57,328 nucleotides of DNA from Cyanobacteria bacterium SIG27 (lineage in GTDB: Bacteria > Cyanobacteriota > Vampirovibrionia > Gastranaerophilales > Gastranaerophilaceae). The number at the start of each line of letters is the position of its first letter. Positions within the stretch are counted from its first letter, which is position 1. The notes under the pieces were generated by a model. It searched no databases. It was given only the letters and a program-made list of their open reading frames with translations, and was not told the origin of the DNA. This document shows, piece after piece, positions 7,933 through 17,393 of the stretch. The DNA is taken from assembly GCA_015152565.1 (NCBI GenBank), contig SUTT01000009.1:1-57328 (forward strand), read 5' to 3'. A program made the translations under genes and the position numbers.

Positions 7933-8412
7933 TTAATCTTCAATTTTAATATCTAATCTAGCATCAACATTTTCGGGCTCTTTTTGAATATGATTTAATA
8001 TCCAAACTAAACCCATAGCACTAACACTATTTATAAGAGCAAAAATAATTCCAACCATAAAAACCAAAACAAAAAACAGCCACAAAGCGCTGTGTAATAA
8101 GTCTGGAATTGCGTATGAATAATAGTTTTTAAAAATCAAATGGATAATTCCAACCATTGGACTAAAAGTTGCACAAAAACCAACAGTCGCAAAAAAACCG
8201 ATTAATCCACCCAAAATTGCCCCTTGTTCGTTTGTTAAATATGAAAGATGTTTTTCGTCTTTTTTCATATAAAGAATTACAAGAACCGATGAAAAAAACG
8301 AAAGGACAAATAATGCCAATCCAATAAAATAAGGAACAAGAGAAATTATGCCAATAATTGCGCCAAACATAAGAGCAAATGCGGTTGCTTTTTTTGCAAT
8401 TATTTGATTCAT
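7933..8412 (-). CDS. Hypothetical multi-pass membrane protein (159 aa)
   Basis: I do not recognise a family. Hydrophobic segments at roughly residues 10-25, 28-48, 65-85 and 105-135 suggest four membrane helices, with a short charged loop (~50-60) and an acidic C-terminal tail of ~20 residues. A DUF4199-like membrane protein is one possibility, but it is unproven. It overlaps the ruvC stop by 4 bp (ATGA-type coupling) and is followed 10 bp later by mtnA, so the three genes are probably co-transcribed. Confidence 0.65.
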   Translation of the reverse strand: MNQIIAKKATAFALMFGAIIGIISLVPYFIGLALFVLSFFSSVLVILYMKKDEKHLSYLTNEQGAILGGLIGFFATVGFCATFSPMVGIIHLIFKNYYSYAIPDLLHSALWLFFVLVFMVGIIFALINSVSAMGLVWILNHIQKEPENVDARLDIKIED

Positions 8413-8909
8413 TTTATTTCCTCCTTAAATCTTGAGTTTTGAGCGTGACACAAAGCTAGCGCTATAGAATCTATTGTATCATCTAATTTAATATTTTTAT
8501 CTAATTCAATATAATTTTTAACCATCATTTTTACTTCGGTTTTATCAGCTCTACCATGACCTGTTATAGTTTGTTTAACAACAAGCGGAGTATATTCAAA
8601 CATTGGAATTGAGTTTTCTTCTAAAGTTAATAATATTACGCCTCTTGCTTGAGCTACCGGAATTATTGTTTTTTGATTTTTAAAGAAAAAAAGCTGCTCA
8701 ATTGAAGCGCAGTTTGGTTGATATTTTTTAATTAAAAAATCGATATCGGTTTTTAGCTCTAAAAGTCTTTTTGGATGAGGCGCATTTTTATCTGTTTGAA
8801 TTGAGCCTGAAGTGATTAAATTAAAATAATCACCTTTTGCATTTTGTTTATATTCAATAAAACTATAACCCGTTATTCCAATACCTGGGTCTATTCCCAT
8901 AATCAACAT
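8409..8909 (-). CDS. ruvC: Holliday junction resolvase RuvC
   Basis: RuvC is the endonuclease that resolves four-way DNA junctions with RuvAB. The acidic active site is visible: D7 in 'MGIDPG', the Glu in 'SIEQLFF', and the C-terminal 'DDTIDSIALALCH' pair. The lysine-rich 'GHGRADKTEVK' segment is also typical. The 166 aa are full length. A second in-frame ATG three codons in is an alternative start. Translation of the downstream membrane protein overlaps its stop. RuvA and RuvB are not in the window. Confidence 0.93.
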   Translation of the reverse strand: MLIMGIDPGIGITGYSFIEYKQNAKGDYFNLITSGSIQTDKNAPHPKRLLELKTDIDFLIKKYQPNCASIEQLFFFKNQKTIIPVAQARGVILLTLEENSIPMFEYTPLVVKQTITGHGRADKTEVKMMVKNYIELDKNIKLDDTIDSIALALCHAQNSRFKEEIK

Positions 8910-8912
8910 AGC

Positions 8913-10526
8913 TTATATTTTACCTTTTTTATCGATTTTTAACCAGTATGAATTTGAAATTGTCGCATCAGTCTTAATTTTTTCAAAATTGTCATCTAAT
9001 TCATTTGATAAATTATAATATATTCCATATTCTTTTAATCTAAAAAGAACAGTAACATCATCTTCATCTAGCGGAGTTTTATCAATATAGATACTAACAT
9101 CATTATTTTGAGATTTTTCAAAAAGTTCGTTGTAAAAATTATTGATTAAATAAGTTTTATAAGCATTTGTTGAAAAGTTTTCTTTTGCAACCCAAATGCC
9201 GTTAACAAGAATTAAAATTGATAACAAATAAAAAATATAGTTATTTTTTCTAAAGTAATAACAATTTGCAATAGGCAAAAGGTGCAATTGCGGAACAAAC
9301 CTTGCCCACCAGCAAATTGGATTTAGCAATGTTGTTAAAAGAATGGATAAAATTACAAAAAGACCTTTTTTCTTTTTAATTTGAATGATTGTTAAAATTA
9401 CACTTATTATAAAAATCCCTGAAAATAGATGTCCAAAGCCATTAATTCTAACATCTTCTGCAATATATGGCATATCAAAATGAGATGTAAATGGCATTTT
9501 ATAATACAAACGTGGAGTTTGCGGGTTATTCATTCGAGCGTCAGAAGAAGAGGAAAACATGCTTCTTATAAATTTATACAAGTACGGTTTATTATTAAAT
9601 TCAACAGGATTTTGCTTTGTCATAAAATCAAGTTTGTTAAATCCAATTGATGGATAAAAAGGATTTTGAAATTTAATTACGTTAGTTATATAAGGTTGAA
9701 AACAAAAAATTAAACTCAAAAAACCGACAATTAAGCCTGTTTTTATAACAATTTTTCTTCTTTTTAAAATCAACCAAAGCACAAAAACAATCGCACAATT
9801 TAAAAAGCCAACATATTTTGTTGCGATTGATAAAACGCTTGCTGAAATTAATATAAAAAGATTTTGTCTTCTATCAATTTTTTTATTAATTAAAACTATT
9901 GAAAAAATTTGAAATAAAAATAAATAATATAAACTAAAATCAACCATTTTGGTGTTCATTTGGCAAATAACAACAGCGCAAAATAAGACACAAAATGATA
10001 AAATTAAACTTTTAAATTTATTTAATTTATTTAAAAAGAAATATGTTGAATAGAAAAAACCAGCAAAAATAAACAAAAAGTTAACTATTTTTGATGATTC
10101 CATATTTTGAAAAATTAAATAAAAATTTGCCCTAAGAACTTCAAGAGCGTTTGGATAGCTTGAAGCAAATAAAAGATTATAAAAAATATTATTTTTATTT
10201 GCAAAAGTTTCAATGTCATCATAAATCGGGTTATAGCCAAGTTTAAAAAGATTTTCCAAAGTAAAATGATAACATCTGCCATCAAATGATGTATCTATAA
10301 AAAAGTTTGCAAAAATAAAAGAAATAAAAAATATTAAACACAAAATTGCACTTTTTTTAAATAATTTCCCACTTTTAAATAAATAAAGAAAAGCGCAAAT
10401 TAAAGCTAAAATTAAATAACTAAAATTAAGCGATAAATGGGCTAAAAAGCCAAGATTTGAAAAAGCAAAAAGACCAAACAAAAAGATTAAAATAAAACAA
10501 GAAAAATCTAAAAAATATTTTTTCAT
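8913..10526 (-). CDS. GT-C-like multi-pass membrane protein (possible glycosyltransferase)
   Basis: This 537-aa protein has about ten hydrophobic helices and a short soluble C-terminal tail. After the second or third helix a loop carries D78, D82 and H87 in 'DTSFDGRCYHF', then 'LGYNPIYDD'. This pattern resembles the catalytic first loop of GT-C (PMT/ArnT-type) enzymes that use polyprenyl-phosphate sugars. No exact family is recognised, so transfer of a sugar to an envelope molecule is an inference. GAGGAGGG lies 4-5 nt before the ATG, a strong ribosome site. It is followed 3 bp later by ruvC and is divergent from nadE. Confidence 0.6.
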   Translation of the reverse strand: MKKYFLDFSCFILIFLFGLFAFSNLGFLAHLSLNFSYLILALICAFLYLFKSGKLFKKSAILCLIFFISFIFANFFIDTSFDGRCYHFTLENLFKLGYNPIYDDIETFANKNNIFYNLLFASSYPNALEVLRANFYLIFQNMESSKIVNFLFIFAGFFYSTYFFLNKLNKFKSLILSFCVLFCAVVICQMNTKMVDFSLYYLFLFQIFSIVLINKKIDRRQNLFILISASVLSIATKYVGFLNCAIVFVLWLILKRRKIVIKTGLIVGFLSLIFCFQPYITNVIKFQNPFYPSIGFNKLDFMTKQNPVEFNNKPYLYKFIRSMFSSSSDARMNNPQTPRLYYKMPFTSHFDMPYIAEDVRINGFGHLFSGIFIISVILTIIQIKKKKGLFVILSILLTTLLNPICWWARFVPQLHLLPIANCYYFRKNNYIFYLLSILILVNGIWVAKENFSTNAYKTYLINNFYNELFEKSQNNDVSIYIDKTPLDEDDVTVLFRLKEYGIYYNLSNELDDNFEKIKTDATISNSYWLKIDKKGKI

Positions 10527-10591
10527 TTTGCCCTCCTCATCCTTATTTTATGCTAAAATTTCGATGTAGAAAATAGGATAAATAAATTAAA

Positions 10592-12220
10592 ATGAATTTA
10601 GTTTTAGCACAATTAAACCCATCAGCGGGAGATATTGAACAAAATAAAAATAAAATAATTGAAGTTTTAAAAGGCTCTAAAAGCAATGAATTAACGATAT
10701 TTCCAGAACTCTTCATCTATGGATATCATAACTTTGATATGCTTAAAAAATTTCCTTTTATTTTTAGCCAAATTGAAAATGCACTTGAAGAAATCAAAAG
10801 CCTAAATAAGCCAGTTTTAGTAGGTTATCCTGAACTTATTGATAATGAAATTAAGAGTTCTTTTGCGTTAATCGATAATGAAATAAAAAAAGTAAAAACA
10901 TTTTCTTTTAATAATAAAAACTATGAGATTTTATCAATTGAAGAAGTTAAAAACCCTGATTTTAAAACAAATGCCGATATTTTAATTTGTCCTATTTTAT
11001 CAATTTCAAAAACAAATAAAGAATATTTTAGAAATAATTTGTTCAAAAATCTGGCAATTAAACAAAATAAAAAAGTAATTTTCTTAAATCAAATTGGAGC
11101 AATTGATGAATTTATCTACGATGGAGCTTCAAGATTATATGACGAAAAAGGCGAAATTATTGCACTAGCTAAAAGTTTTGAAGAAGATATTTTAAACTTA
11201 GCCAATCCAAAAATCGAAAAATATCCATCAGATTTTAATTTAACAACAAATTTAGATAGTTTCAGCTTAAACTACGAAAACGACCTAGAACGAACTTATA
11301 AGGCCTTAATTTTATCAATTAAAGATTATTTTTCTAAAAATGGTTTTACCCAAGCCGTTTTAGGGCTTTCTGGCGGATTAGATTCCACAATTTGTGCTGT
11401 ATTATTAGCAGATGCGCTTGGAGCAAAAAATGTTTTAGGTGTTTCAATGCCATCAAAATTAACCTCAAATGAATCAAAATTTGATGGAAAAACTCTAGCC
11501 GATAACCTTAGTATAAATTACATTGAAGCTCCGATTAAAGCTTATCATGACGCTTTTTCAAATGGTTTTGATAAAATTTTCACCGAAACTTCAAAATATT
11601 GGTGTAACAGATACACTTCTTCTTTTACCCAAGACAACATACAAGCTCGCTCCCGTGCAATAATTTTATGGGGAATAGCAAATGAATATGGTTCAACCCT
11701 ATCTATTGCAACATCTGATAAATCTGAAACATATATGGGTTATGCTACGATTAATGGCGATATGAGCGGTGGTTTTGCTCCTATTTTAGATGTTACTAAA
11801 ACAAAACTTTTTGCACTTGCTCGCTGGATGAACAAAAATCGCCCAATTAAAAATGCAATTCCTGAAAATATCATTCTAAAACCCCCCGGAGCAGAGCTTG
11901 CACTTGACCCAAATACAGGTAAAACCCTAAAAGCAGAAGACGCTTTGATGCCTTATGAATTTATGGATGAAGTCATTTGGGTAATAGAAAACACCAATCA
12001 ATCAATTGATAATATGATGCAAAAAGAATTTTTATATGAGAAAAAGAATATATTAAATATTGAAACTAAAAAACTTTGGCTTGAAAAATTCTTCAAAAGA
12101 ATGAACAGCGCTATCTATAAATGGTACATTTCAGCTCCAAGCCCTATAGTTGATAGTAATTCAATAAACAAAGCAATATATAATCAACCAATTGTTTCAA
12201 AAATAAACTACCTAAAATAG
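10592..12220 (+). CDS. nadE: NAD+ synthase with degenerate glutaminase domain
   Basis: NadE makes NAD from deamido-NAD. The C-terminal synthetase domain (~residues 225-520) looks intact: 'LGLSGGLDSTICAV' (PP-loop), 'SDKSETYMGYATINGDMSGG', 'KPPGAEL'. The N-terminal nitrilase-fold domain (1-~200), which should release ammonia from glutamine, keeps Glu39 ('FPEL') and 'FIYDGASRLYD'. It lacks the 'K..LPNY.VFDE' lysine segment, and where the family has 'ICEDLW' it reads 'SIEEVK' (115-120), so the nucleophile Cys is Ile. It probably uses free ammonia. At 542 aa it has full-length architecture. OmpH follows 10 bp later. Confidence 0.92.
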   Translation: MNLVLAQLNPSAGDIEQNKNKIIEVLKGSKSNELTIFPELFIYGYHNFDMLKKFPFIFSQIENALEEIKSLNKPVLVGYPELIDNEIKSSFALIDNEIKKVKTFSFNNKNYEILSIEEVKNPDFKTNADILICPILSISKTNKEYFRNNLFKNLAIKQNKKVIFLNQIGAIDEFIYDGASRLYDEKGEIIALAKSFEEDILNLANPKIEKYPSDFNLTTNLDSFSLNYENDLERTYKALILSIKDYFSKNGFTQAVLGLSGGLDSTICAVLLADALGAKNVLGVSMPSKLTSNESKFDGKTLADNLSINYIEAPIKAYHDAFSNGFDKIFTETSKYWCNRYTSSFTQDNIQARSRAIILWGIANEYGSTLSIATSDKSETYMGYATINGDMSGGFAPILDVTKTKLFALARWMNKNRPIKNAIPENIILKPPGAELALDPNTGKTLKAEDALMPYEFMDEVIWVIENTNQSIDNMMQKEFLYEKKNILNIETKKLWLEKFFKRMNSAIYKWYISAPSPIVDSNSINKAIYNQPIVSKINYLK

Positions 12221-12230
12221 GAGAAAAAAT

Positions 12231-12695
12231 ATGAAAAAAAATTTACTAACACTTGCTCTTTGTGCTTTTGCTTTTGGATTAGGTTTTGGCGCAAATAACA
12301 TTGCTTTTTCAAATGTTAATCCTGCAAAAGTTGCTTATGTAAATGTACCTAAACTTTTAGCTGCTTCTAAAGCTCTAAAAGCTGCGCAAGACGCTCAAAT
12401 GAAACAAACAAAAGATATGCTAAAATGGTATGATACAGCAAGCGCTGACATTCAAAAACAAACCACAAAAGCAGGAAAAGACGCTTTAATTAAAAAATAT
12501 GAAGCTCAATTAACTCAAAAGAAAAAAACAATAAAAGACGCTTATGCAAAAAAAGTTAACCAAGTAGATACACAACTTGATACAGCAATCACAACAAAAG
12601 CTAAAGCCATGGGCTACAATCTAGTGTTCAGAAAGGATGCGCTCCTTTTTGGTGGCACTGATATTACAAATGAAATTCTTCCTTTAGTAAAATAA
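12231..12695 (+). CDS. OmpH/Skp-family periplasmic chaperone
   Basis: This 154-aa exported protein has a signal peptide (residues 1-~21, 'LLTLALCAFAFGLGFG'). 'KVAYVNVPKLLAASKALKAAQ' follows, the start of the OmpH fold. A long Lys/Gln-rich helical hairpin (~55-115) comes next, and the C-terminal strand contains 'MGYNLVFRKDALLFGG..ITNEIL'. OmpH/Skp proteins hold unfolded outer-membrane proteins in the periplasm. AGGAG lies 7 nt before the ATG. It follows nadE closely and ends at a terminator. It supports a diderm envelope. Confidence 0.85.
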   Translation: MKKNLLTLALCAFAFGLGFGANNIAFSNVNPAKVAYVNVPKLLAASKALKAAQDAQMKQTKDMLKWYDTASADIQKQTTKAGKDALIKKYEAQLTQKKKTIKDAYAKKVNQVDTQLDTAITTKAKAMGYNLVFRKDALLFGGTDITNEILPLVK

Positions 12696-12746
12696 TTTTG
12701 TAAAGTTAAGAATTGATAAATTTTAAAAAAATAAAATAATAAGTGT

Positions 12747-12775
12747 AAAAATCACTCTATATCGGAGTGATTTTT
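12747..12775 (+). terminator. Rho-independent terminator after ompH-like gene
   Basis: AAAAATCACTC-N7-GAGTGATTTTT is an 11-bp perfect stem ending in a T-run. It closes the nadE-ompH unit. Confidence 0.85.
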
Positions 12776-12813
12776 ATCTTTTAAAAAATAAATATGGAAA
12801 TACATCAAATAAC

Positions 12814-12975
12814 TTGTACCCATGCCTTAAAATTTATAGTAAAATAATAAAAACGGAAAAATTAGTTTATAAATCACCGAAGCACAACAGCCATCGGAAA
12901 AACCAATTTTTCAAAGGGGTATTATTAAGACAAATACGGGAATTACATTTTTTAATGTAGCTTAGGAGGAAATTA
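12814..12975 (+). promoter_or_regulatory. Promoter and structured 5' leader of nrdD
   Basis: TTGTAC (12814-12819), a 17-bp spacer and TAGTAA (12837-12842) give a candidate promoter starting near 12849. The ~125-nt leader that follows can fold. GAAAAATT (12856-12863) plus GTTT (12865-12868) pairs with AAAC (12900-12903) plus AATTTTTC (12905-12912). This encloses a CCGA/TCGG hairpin (12877-12880 with 12894-12897). A second hairpin, TACATT/AATGTA (12944-12959), abuts the AGGAGG at 12964-12969. I cannot match it to a known riboswitch and see no NrdR-box pair. Confidence 0.45.
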
Positions 12976-15225
12976 ATGCAGAAGATTTCAAACGATATAG
13001 ACGCACAATCGCAAGTTCAATCGCATAGCGTCGTTACCGATGCTATCAAGGTTGGCAGCGAAACTCTTAGCAATATTGTTAATTTTTCAAGACGAAACCT
13101 AAGCAATATCACAATTATCAAAAAAGACGGTACAAGAGAAAAATACAATATTGAAAAAGTTGTTGAAGCGATTAAAAAATCTGCAACAAGATTATTAGTT
13201 GAATTTTCAGAACGTGAAATTAAAGACATTTGTACTTTTGTAAATAAATCTGTTCTTGAAATGAACAAAGATGAAGTTGCAATTGCTCAAATGCACAACA
13301 TTGTTGAAGCAGCTCTTCAAGCCCTAAGCCCAGAAGTTGCTGAAAGCTATAGAAACTATAGAAACTACAAAACAGACTTTGTTCACATGCTTGATAAAGT
13401 TTATCAAGAATCGCAAAGAATTATGTACATTGGCGACAAAGAAAACGCTAACGCTGATTCAACATTGGTTTCTACAAAACGTTCATTAATTTTTAATGAA
13501 TTAAATAAAGAATTATACAAAAAATTCTTCTTAACAGTTGAAGACAAACAAGCAATTAAAGAAGGCTACATCTACATTCACGATATGTCAGCAAGAAGAG
13601 ATACAATGAATTGCTGTTTGTTTGATGTTGCTACTGTTTTAAAAGATGGTTTTGAAATGGGCAACATTTGGTATAACGAACCAAAAAGCCTTGATGTTGC
13701 ATTTGATGTTATAGGCGATATCGTAATGGCAGCTGCAAGCCAACAATACGGCGGCTTTACAGTTCCTGAGGTAGATAAAATTCTAGCTCCTTATGCTCAA
13801 AAAACATTTGATAGACAATACAACAGATACATCTGTATGGGTTTAACTTTTGATAAAGCTCACGAAGAAGCAATGAAAGACGTTAAAGCAGACTATGAAC
13901 AAGGCTTCCAAGGTTGGGAATATAAATTCAACACTGTTGCTTCAAGCCGTGGAGATTATCCGTTTATCACAGTTACGACAGGTCTTGGTACAAGCGAATT
14001 TGAAAAAATGGCTTCAATGGCTTGTTTAAAAACACGTGCTGGCGGACAAGGCAAAAAAGAATGCAAAAAGCCTGTATTGTTCCCTAAAATCGTATTCTTA
14101 TACGACGAAGAATTACATGGCGAAGGTAAACCACTGGAAGATTTATTCCACGCAGGAGTTGAATGCTCTAAAAAGACAATGTATCCTGACTGGTTGAGCT
14201 TATCAGGAGAGGGCTATGTTGCTTCAATGTATAAAAAATACAAAAGAGTAATTTCTCCAATGGGTTGTCGTGCATTTTTATCTCCTTGGTATGAAAGAGG
14301 AGGTATGAACCCTGCTGATGAAAACGATAAACCTGTTTTTGTTGGTCGTTTTAACATTGGTGCAATCAGCCTACACTTACCAATGATTTATGCTAAAGCA
14401 AAACAAGAAAGCAAAGATTTCTATGAAGTTTTAGATTACTATATGAATTTAATCAGAAAAATTCATATCAGAACTTATGATTATCTTGGAGAAATGAGAG
14501 CTTCTGTTAATCCTCTTGCATACTGTGAGGGTGGCTTCTTGGGCGGACATTTAAAATATAACGACAAGATTAAACCACTTCTAAAAGCGGCAACAGCTTC
14601 TTTTGGAATTACAGCACTAAACGAACTTCAAGAACTTCACAACGGTAAATCATTAGTTGAAGATGGCGAATTTGCTCTTGAAGTAATGAGATATATCAAC
14701 AAAAAAGTTGACGAATTTAAAAAAGAAGATGGAAACTTATATGCTTTATATGGAACTCCTGCAGAAAACTTATGCGGACTTCAAGTAAAACAATTTAGAA
14801 AAAAATACGGTATCATTGGAGATGTTTCAGATAAACCTTATGTTTCTAACTCATTCCACTGTCACGTTTCAGAACAAATCAGCCCAATTGAAAAACAAGA
14901 TAAAGAAGGTAGATTCTGGGATTTAATGAACGGTGGTAAAATCCAATATGCTAAATATCCAATTTCATACAACACTAAAGCTGTTGAAACCCTAATCAGA
15001 CGTGCTATGAAAAAAGGATTTTACGAAGGAGTTAACTTATCACTTTCATATTGTGATGATTGCGGACATCAAGAATTAAACATGGATGTTTGCCCTAAAT
15101 GCGGCTCTAAAAATTTAACCAAAATTGACCGCATGAATGGTTATCTTGCTTATTCAAGAGTTAAAGGTGATTCTCGTTTAGCAGATCACAAAATGGAAGA
15201 AATTAAAGATAGAATTTCAATGTAA
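12976..15225 (+). CDS. nrdD: Anaerobic (class III) ribonucleoside-triphosphate reductase
   Basis: NrdD reduces NTPs to dNTPs using a glycyl radical and formate, only without oxygen. An ATP-cone (~residues 44-135, starting 'ITIIKKDGTREKYNIEKVVEAI') gives allosteric activity control. The catalytic barrel follows. At the C-terminus a zinc site (C693, C696, C706, C709) precedes the radical loop 'RMNGYL' with Gly722. The usual 'R(V/T)CGYL' Cys is Asn here. The 749 aa are full length. AGGAGG is a strong ribosome site. The activase gene nrdG is not adjacent. A terminator follows directly. Confidence 0.93.
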   Translation: MQKISNDIDAQSQVQSHSVVTDAIKVGSETLSNIVNFSRRNLSNITIIKKDGTREKYNIEKVVEAIKKSATRLLVEFSEREIKDICTFVNKSVLEMNKDEVAIAQMHNIVEAALQALSPEVAESYRNYRNYKTDFVHMLDKVYQESQRIMYIGDKENANADSTLVSTKRSLIFNELNKELYKKFFLTVEDKQAIKEGYIYIHDMSARRDTMNCCLFDVATVLKDGFEMGNIWYNEPKSLDVAFDVIGDIVMAAASQQYGGFTVPEVDKILAPYAQKTFDRQYNRYICMGLTFDKAHEEAMKDVKADYEQGFQGWEYKFNTVASSRGDYPFITVTTGLGTSEFEKMASMACLKTRAGGQGKKECKKPVLFPKIVFLYDEELHGEGKPLEDLFHAGVECSKKTMYPDWLSLSGEGYVASMYKKYKRVISPMGCRAFLSPWYERGGMNPADENDKPVFVGRFNIGAISLHLPMIYAKAKQESKDFYEVLDYYMNLIRKIHIRTYDYLGEMRASVNPLAYCEGGFLGGHLKYNDKIKPLLKAATASFGITALNELQELHNGKSLVEDGEFALEVMRYINKKVDEFKKEDGNLYALYGTPAENLCGLQVKQFRKKYGIIGDVSDKPYVSNSFHCHVSEQISPIEKQDKEGRFWDLMNGGKIQYAKYPISYNTKAVETLIRRAMKKGFYEGVNLSLSYCDDCGHQELNMDVCPKCGSKNLTKIDRMNGYLAYSRVKGDSRLADHKMEEIKDRISM

Positions 15226-15242
15226 CAACATTTTATAAATAT

Positions 15243-15274
15243 AAAAAAGCCGGAGATAAAACTCCGGCTTTTTT
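15243..15274 (+). terminator. Rho-independent terminator of nrdD
   Basis: AAAAAAGCCGGAG-N6-CTCCGGCTTTTTT is a GC-rich 13-bp stem followed by T-residues, 18 nt after the nrdD stop. Confidence 0.9.
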
Positions 15275-15355
15275 ATTAAAACATTCTTAAAATCTTTCTA
15301 TACATCAATCATTTTTTAGTATAAAATTTAATTATATAAAAAACTCGAGGGGATT

Positions 15356-17341
15356 TTGAGGATATTAGATAAAATTAAATTATTTTTTGTTACAGCGCTG
15401 CTTTTAAACCAAGTTGGTTTTTGCGATGCTCTGCCAATTACTATGCAAGATTGTAATAATATATTAGAGCCAAAATCTCAAATTCAAGAACAAAAAGAAA
15501 TTCAAAACTCAAAACCTCAATATATTCCAAAAACTCAAGAATTTAGAACAATTAAAAAAGAAGAAATTAAATTAATTGAAATTAATGATACAAAAAACGA
15601 GCCAAAACAAATCAAAGTTGACAATATTAAACCTGTTCAAGAATTAAAAAAAGTTGAAGTTCAAACTGAAAAAAAAGAAAACATTATCTTAAAAGATAAT
15701 GATGATAGAATTTTATCTCAATCTTCAAGAAAAATTAATGCAATCTATCCGCTTGATGAAGCCATAGCGACAAATAATTTCCCAGGGCACAGAGGGGTTA
15801 ATCAGCTTGTAATTTATGAAAGAGGATACGGAAAAACAACGCAAACCAACGAATTTGGCAAAGAAGCAATCGTTGTTGATGATATCGTTGTTGCGCTAAC
15901 TGGTGCAAATTCCAATATTCCTCGTGATGGTTATGTTATATCAGGACATGGAAGCGCTAAAAAATGGATTAGCGACAATTTAAAAATCGGGACAAAAGTT
16001 GAAATAATTGATAGAACAATTAAAGCCTACACAACGATTGACAGCTATCGCTTTTTTGCAAAAGCAAAAATTAAAGCGGTTGAAGATGTTTTAGTTTCAA
16101 CAAAAGCTGATTATGATGATAGAGATGACAAATTTATCTATTATTATCTTAAAAAAGCAAAACAAATGTATCGAAAATCTAAAAAAGATAGCTCTAATGA
16201 CTCTTTAGAATGCGCCAAAGAATCAATTGCAATGGCTTCTTTGGCTTTTCAATACACACTTCCATATATTGAAAAAGAACTAAAAGGCACTTGGATTAGA
16301 CCAACAAGCAAAAATATCGAAGAAATTAAAAAAACACTAGACAACATCAAAAATACTGGAATTAACAATGTATTTTTAGAAACTTATTTTCACGGAAGAA
16401 CAATTTACCCATCAAAAGTTATGGAAAAATACGGCTTTGAAGTTCAAAACCCAGACTTTAAGGATGTTGATGTCTTAGCAATTTGGATTAAAGAAGCTCA
16501 CAAAAGAGGAATAAAAGTTCATACTTGGTTTGAAAGCTTCTATGTTGGAAACAAACCTCCTCAAAACAACCCTAAATCAATTCTTGCAGTCAAACCAAAC
16601 TGGATGAATAGAACAAAACAAAAGGCAGATTTTGATGGATATGTTTCACATCCTCAAGAACACAATGGATATTTCTTGGACCCAGCAAACCCTGAAGTAG
16701 TTGAATTTTTGCTCGATTTAATAACTGAAATTTCAACAAGATATAATATTGACGGGATAAACATCGATTACGTTCGATATCCAAACATTTCAAAAGAAAA
16801 TTTAAACAATCAATGGGGTTACACAAAATACGCCAGAGAAGAATTTTTCTTAATTTATGCGATTGACCCAATTGAAATTACCCCAAGAAGTCAATTTTGG
16901 GATGATTGGTGTGAATATCGAAGAAATAAAATCACAAACTATATTTCAAAAGTTTCCAATCTTTTAAAATATCAAAACATTATGTTTTCAGCAGTAATTT
17001 TCCCTGATTACAAAGTTAGTATGCAAACAAAATTCCAAGATTGGGCAACTTGGGTAGATAATAGATACCTAAGTGCACTAACTCCGCTAATTCTAACAAG
17101 CGATGACGATTTAGCAAAATCTATGTTAGAAGAAATTAAAAGAAAAACATCAAACAATGCTTTTGTTTTCCCGGGGTTATTTGCGGGTTTCATTGAGTCT
17201 GATCCTGAAGATTTATTAAGACAAATTCATATAGTGAGAAAATTAAAGCTAAATGGTGTAATTCTTTTTGATTGGGCACATTTAAACGATAATTACAAAA
17301 ATGTTTTAAAAACTAGCGTATTTAAAGAACAAACATATTAA
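15356..17341 (+). CDS. Exported GHL10-type glycosidase with phosphodiester-glycosidase-like N-part
   Basis: This 661-aa exported protein starts at TTG with GAGGGG 4-5 nt upstream; there is no better ATG. It has a signal peptide (~1-25) and a charged low-complexity linker (~35-120). A domain with 'NQLVIYERGYGKTTQTNEFG' and 'GYVISGHGSAKKW' (~150-230) recalls segments of DUF2233/phosphodiester glycosidase proteins. The C-terminal (~310-650) TIM-barrel domain has 'HTWFE' and 'DGINIDYVRYP', typical of the family 10-like GHL10/DigH (YddW) enzymes that act on denuded peptidoglycan glycan. Cell-wall remodelling in the periplasm is the inferred role. The next gene downstream is a large coiled-coil protein. 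Confidence 0.8.
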   Translation: MRILDKIKLFFVTALLLNQVGFCDALPITMQDCNNILEPKSQIQEQKEIQNSKPQYIPKTQEFRTIKKEEIKLIEINDTKNEPKQIKVDNIKPVQELKKVEVQTEKKENIILKDNDDRILSQSSRKINAIYPLDEAIATNNFPGHRGVNQLVIYERGYGKTTQTNEFGKEAIVVDDIVVALTGANSNIPRDGYVISGHGSAKKWISDNLKIGTKVEIIDRTIKAYTTIDSYRFFAKAKIKAVEDVLVSTKADYDDRDDKFIYYYLKKAKQMYRKSKKDSSNDSLECAKESIAMASLAFQYTLPYIEKELKGTWIRPTSKNIEEIKKTLDNIKNTGINNVFLETYFHGRTIYPSKVMEKYGFEVQNPDFKDVDVLAIWIKEAHKRGIKVHTWFESFYVGNKPPQNNPKSILAVKPNWMNRTKQKADFDGYVSHPQEHNGYFLDPANPEVVEFLLDLITEISTRYNIDGINIDYVRYPNISKENLNNQWGYTKYAREEFFLIYAIDPIEITPRSQFWDDWCEYRRNKITNYISKVSNLLKYQNIMFSAVIFPDYKVSMQTKFQDWATWVDNRYLSALTPLILTSDDDLAKSMLEEIKRKTSNNAFVFPGLFAGFIESDPEDLLRQIHIVRKLKLNGVILFDWAHLNDNYKNVLKTSVFKEQTY

Positions 17342-17393
17342 CAATATGTTTACAATTCGCCAAAAATAATTGTTTTTTGCTACAATATTCTTT

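Noticed and set aside
12849-12975. Assignment of the nrdD leader to a named riboswitch or NrdR box
   Set aside because: No conserved core of a riboswitch class I know could be matched, and no tandem NrdR-box pair is visible.
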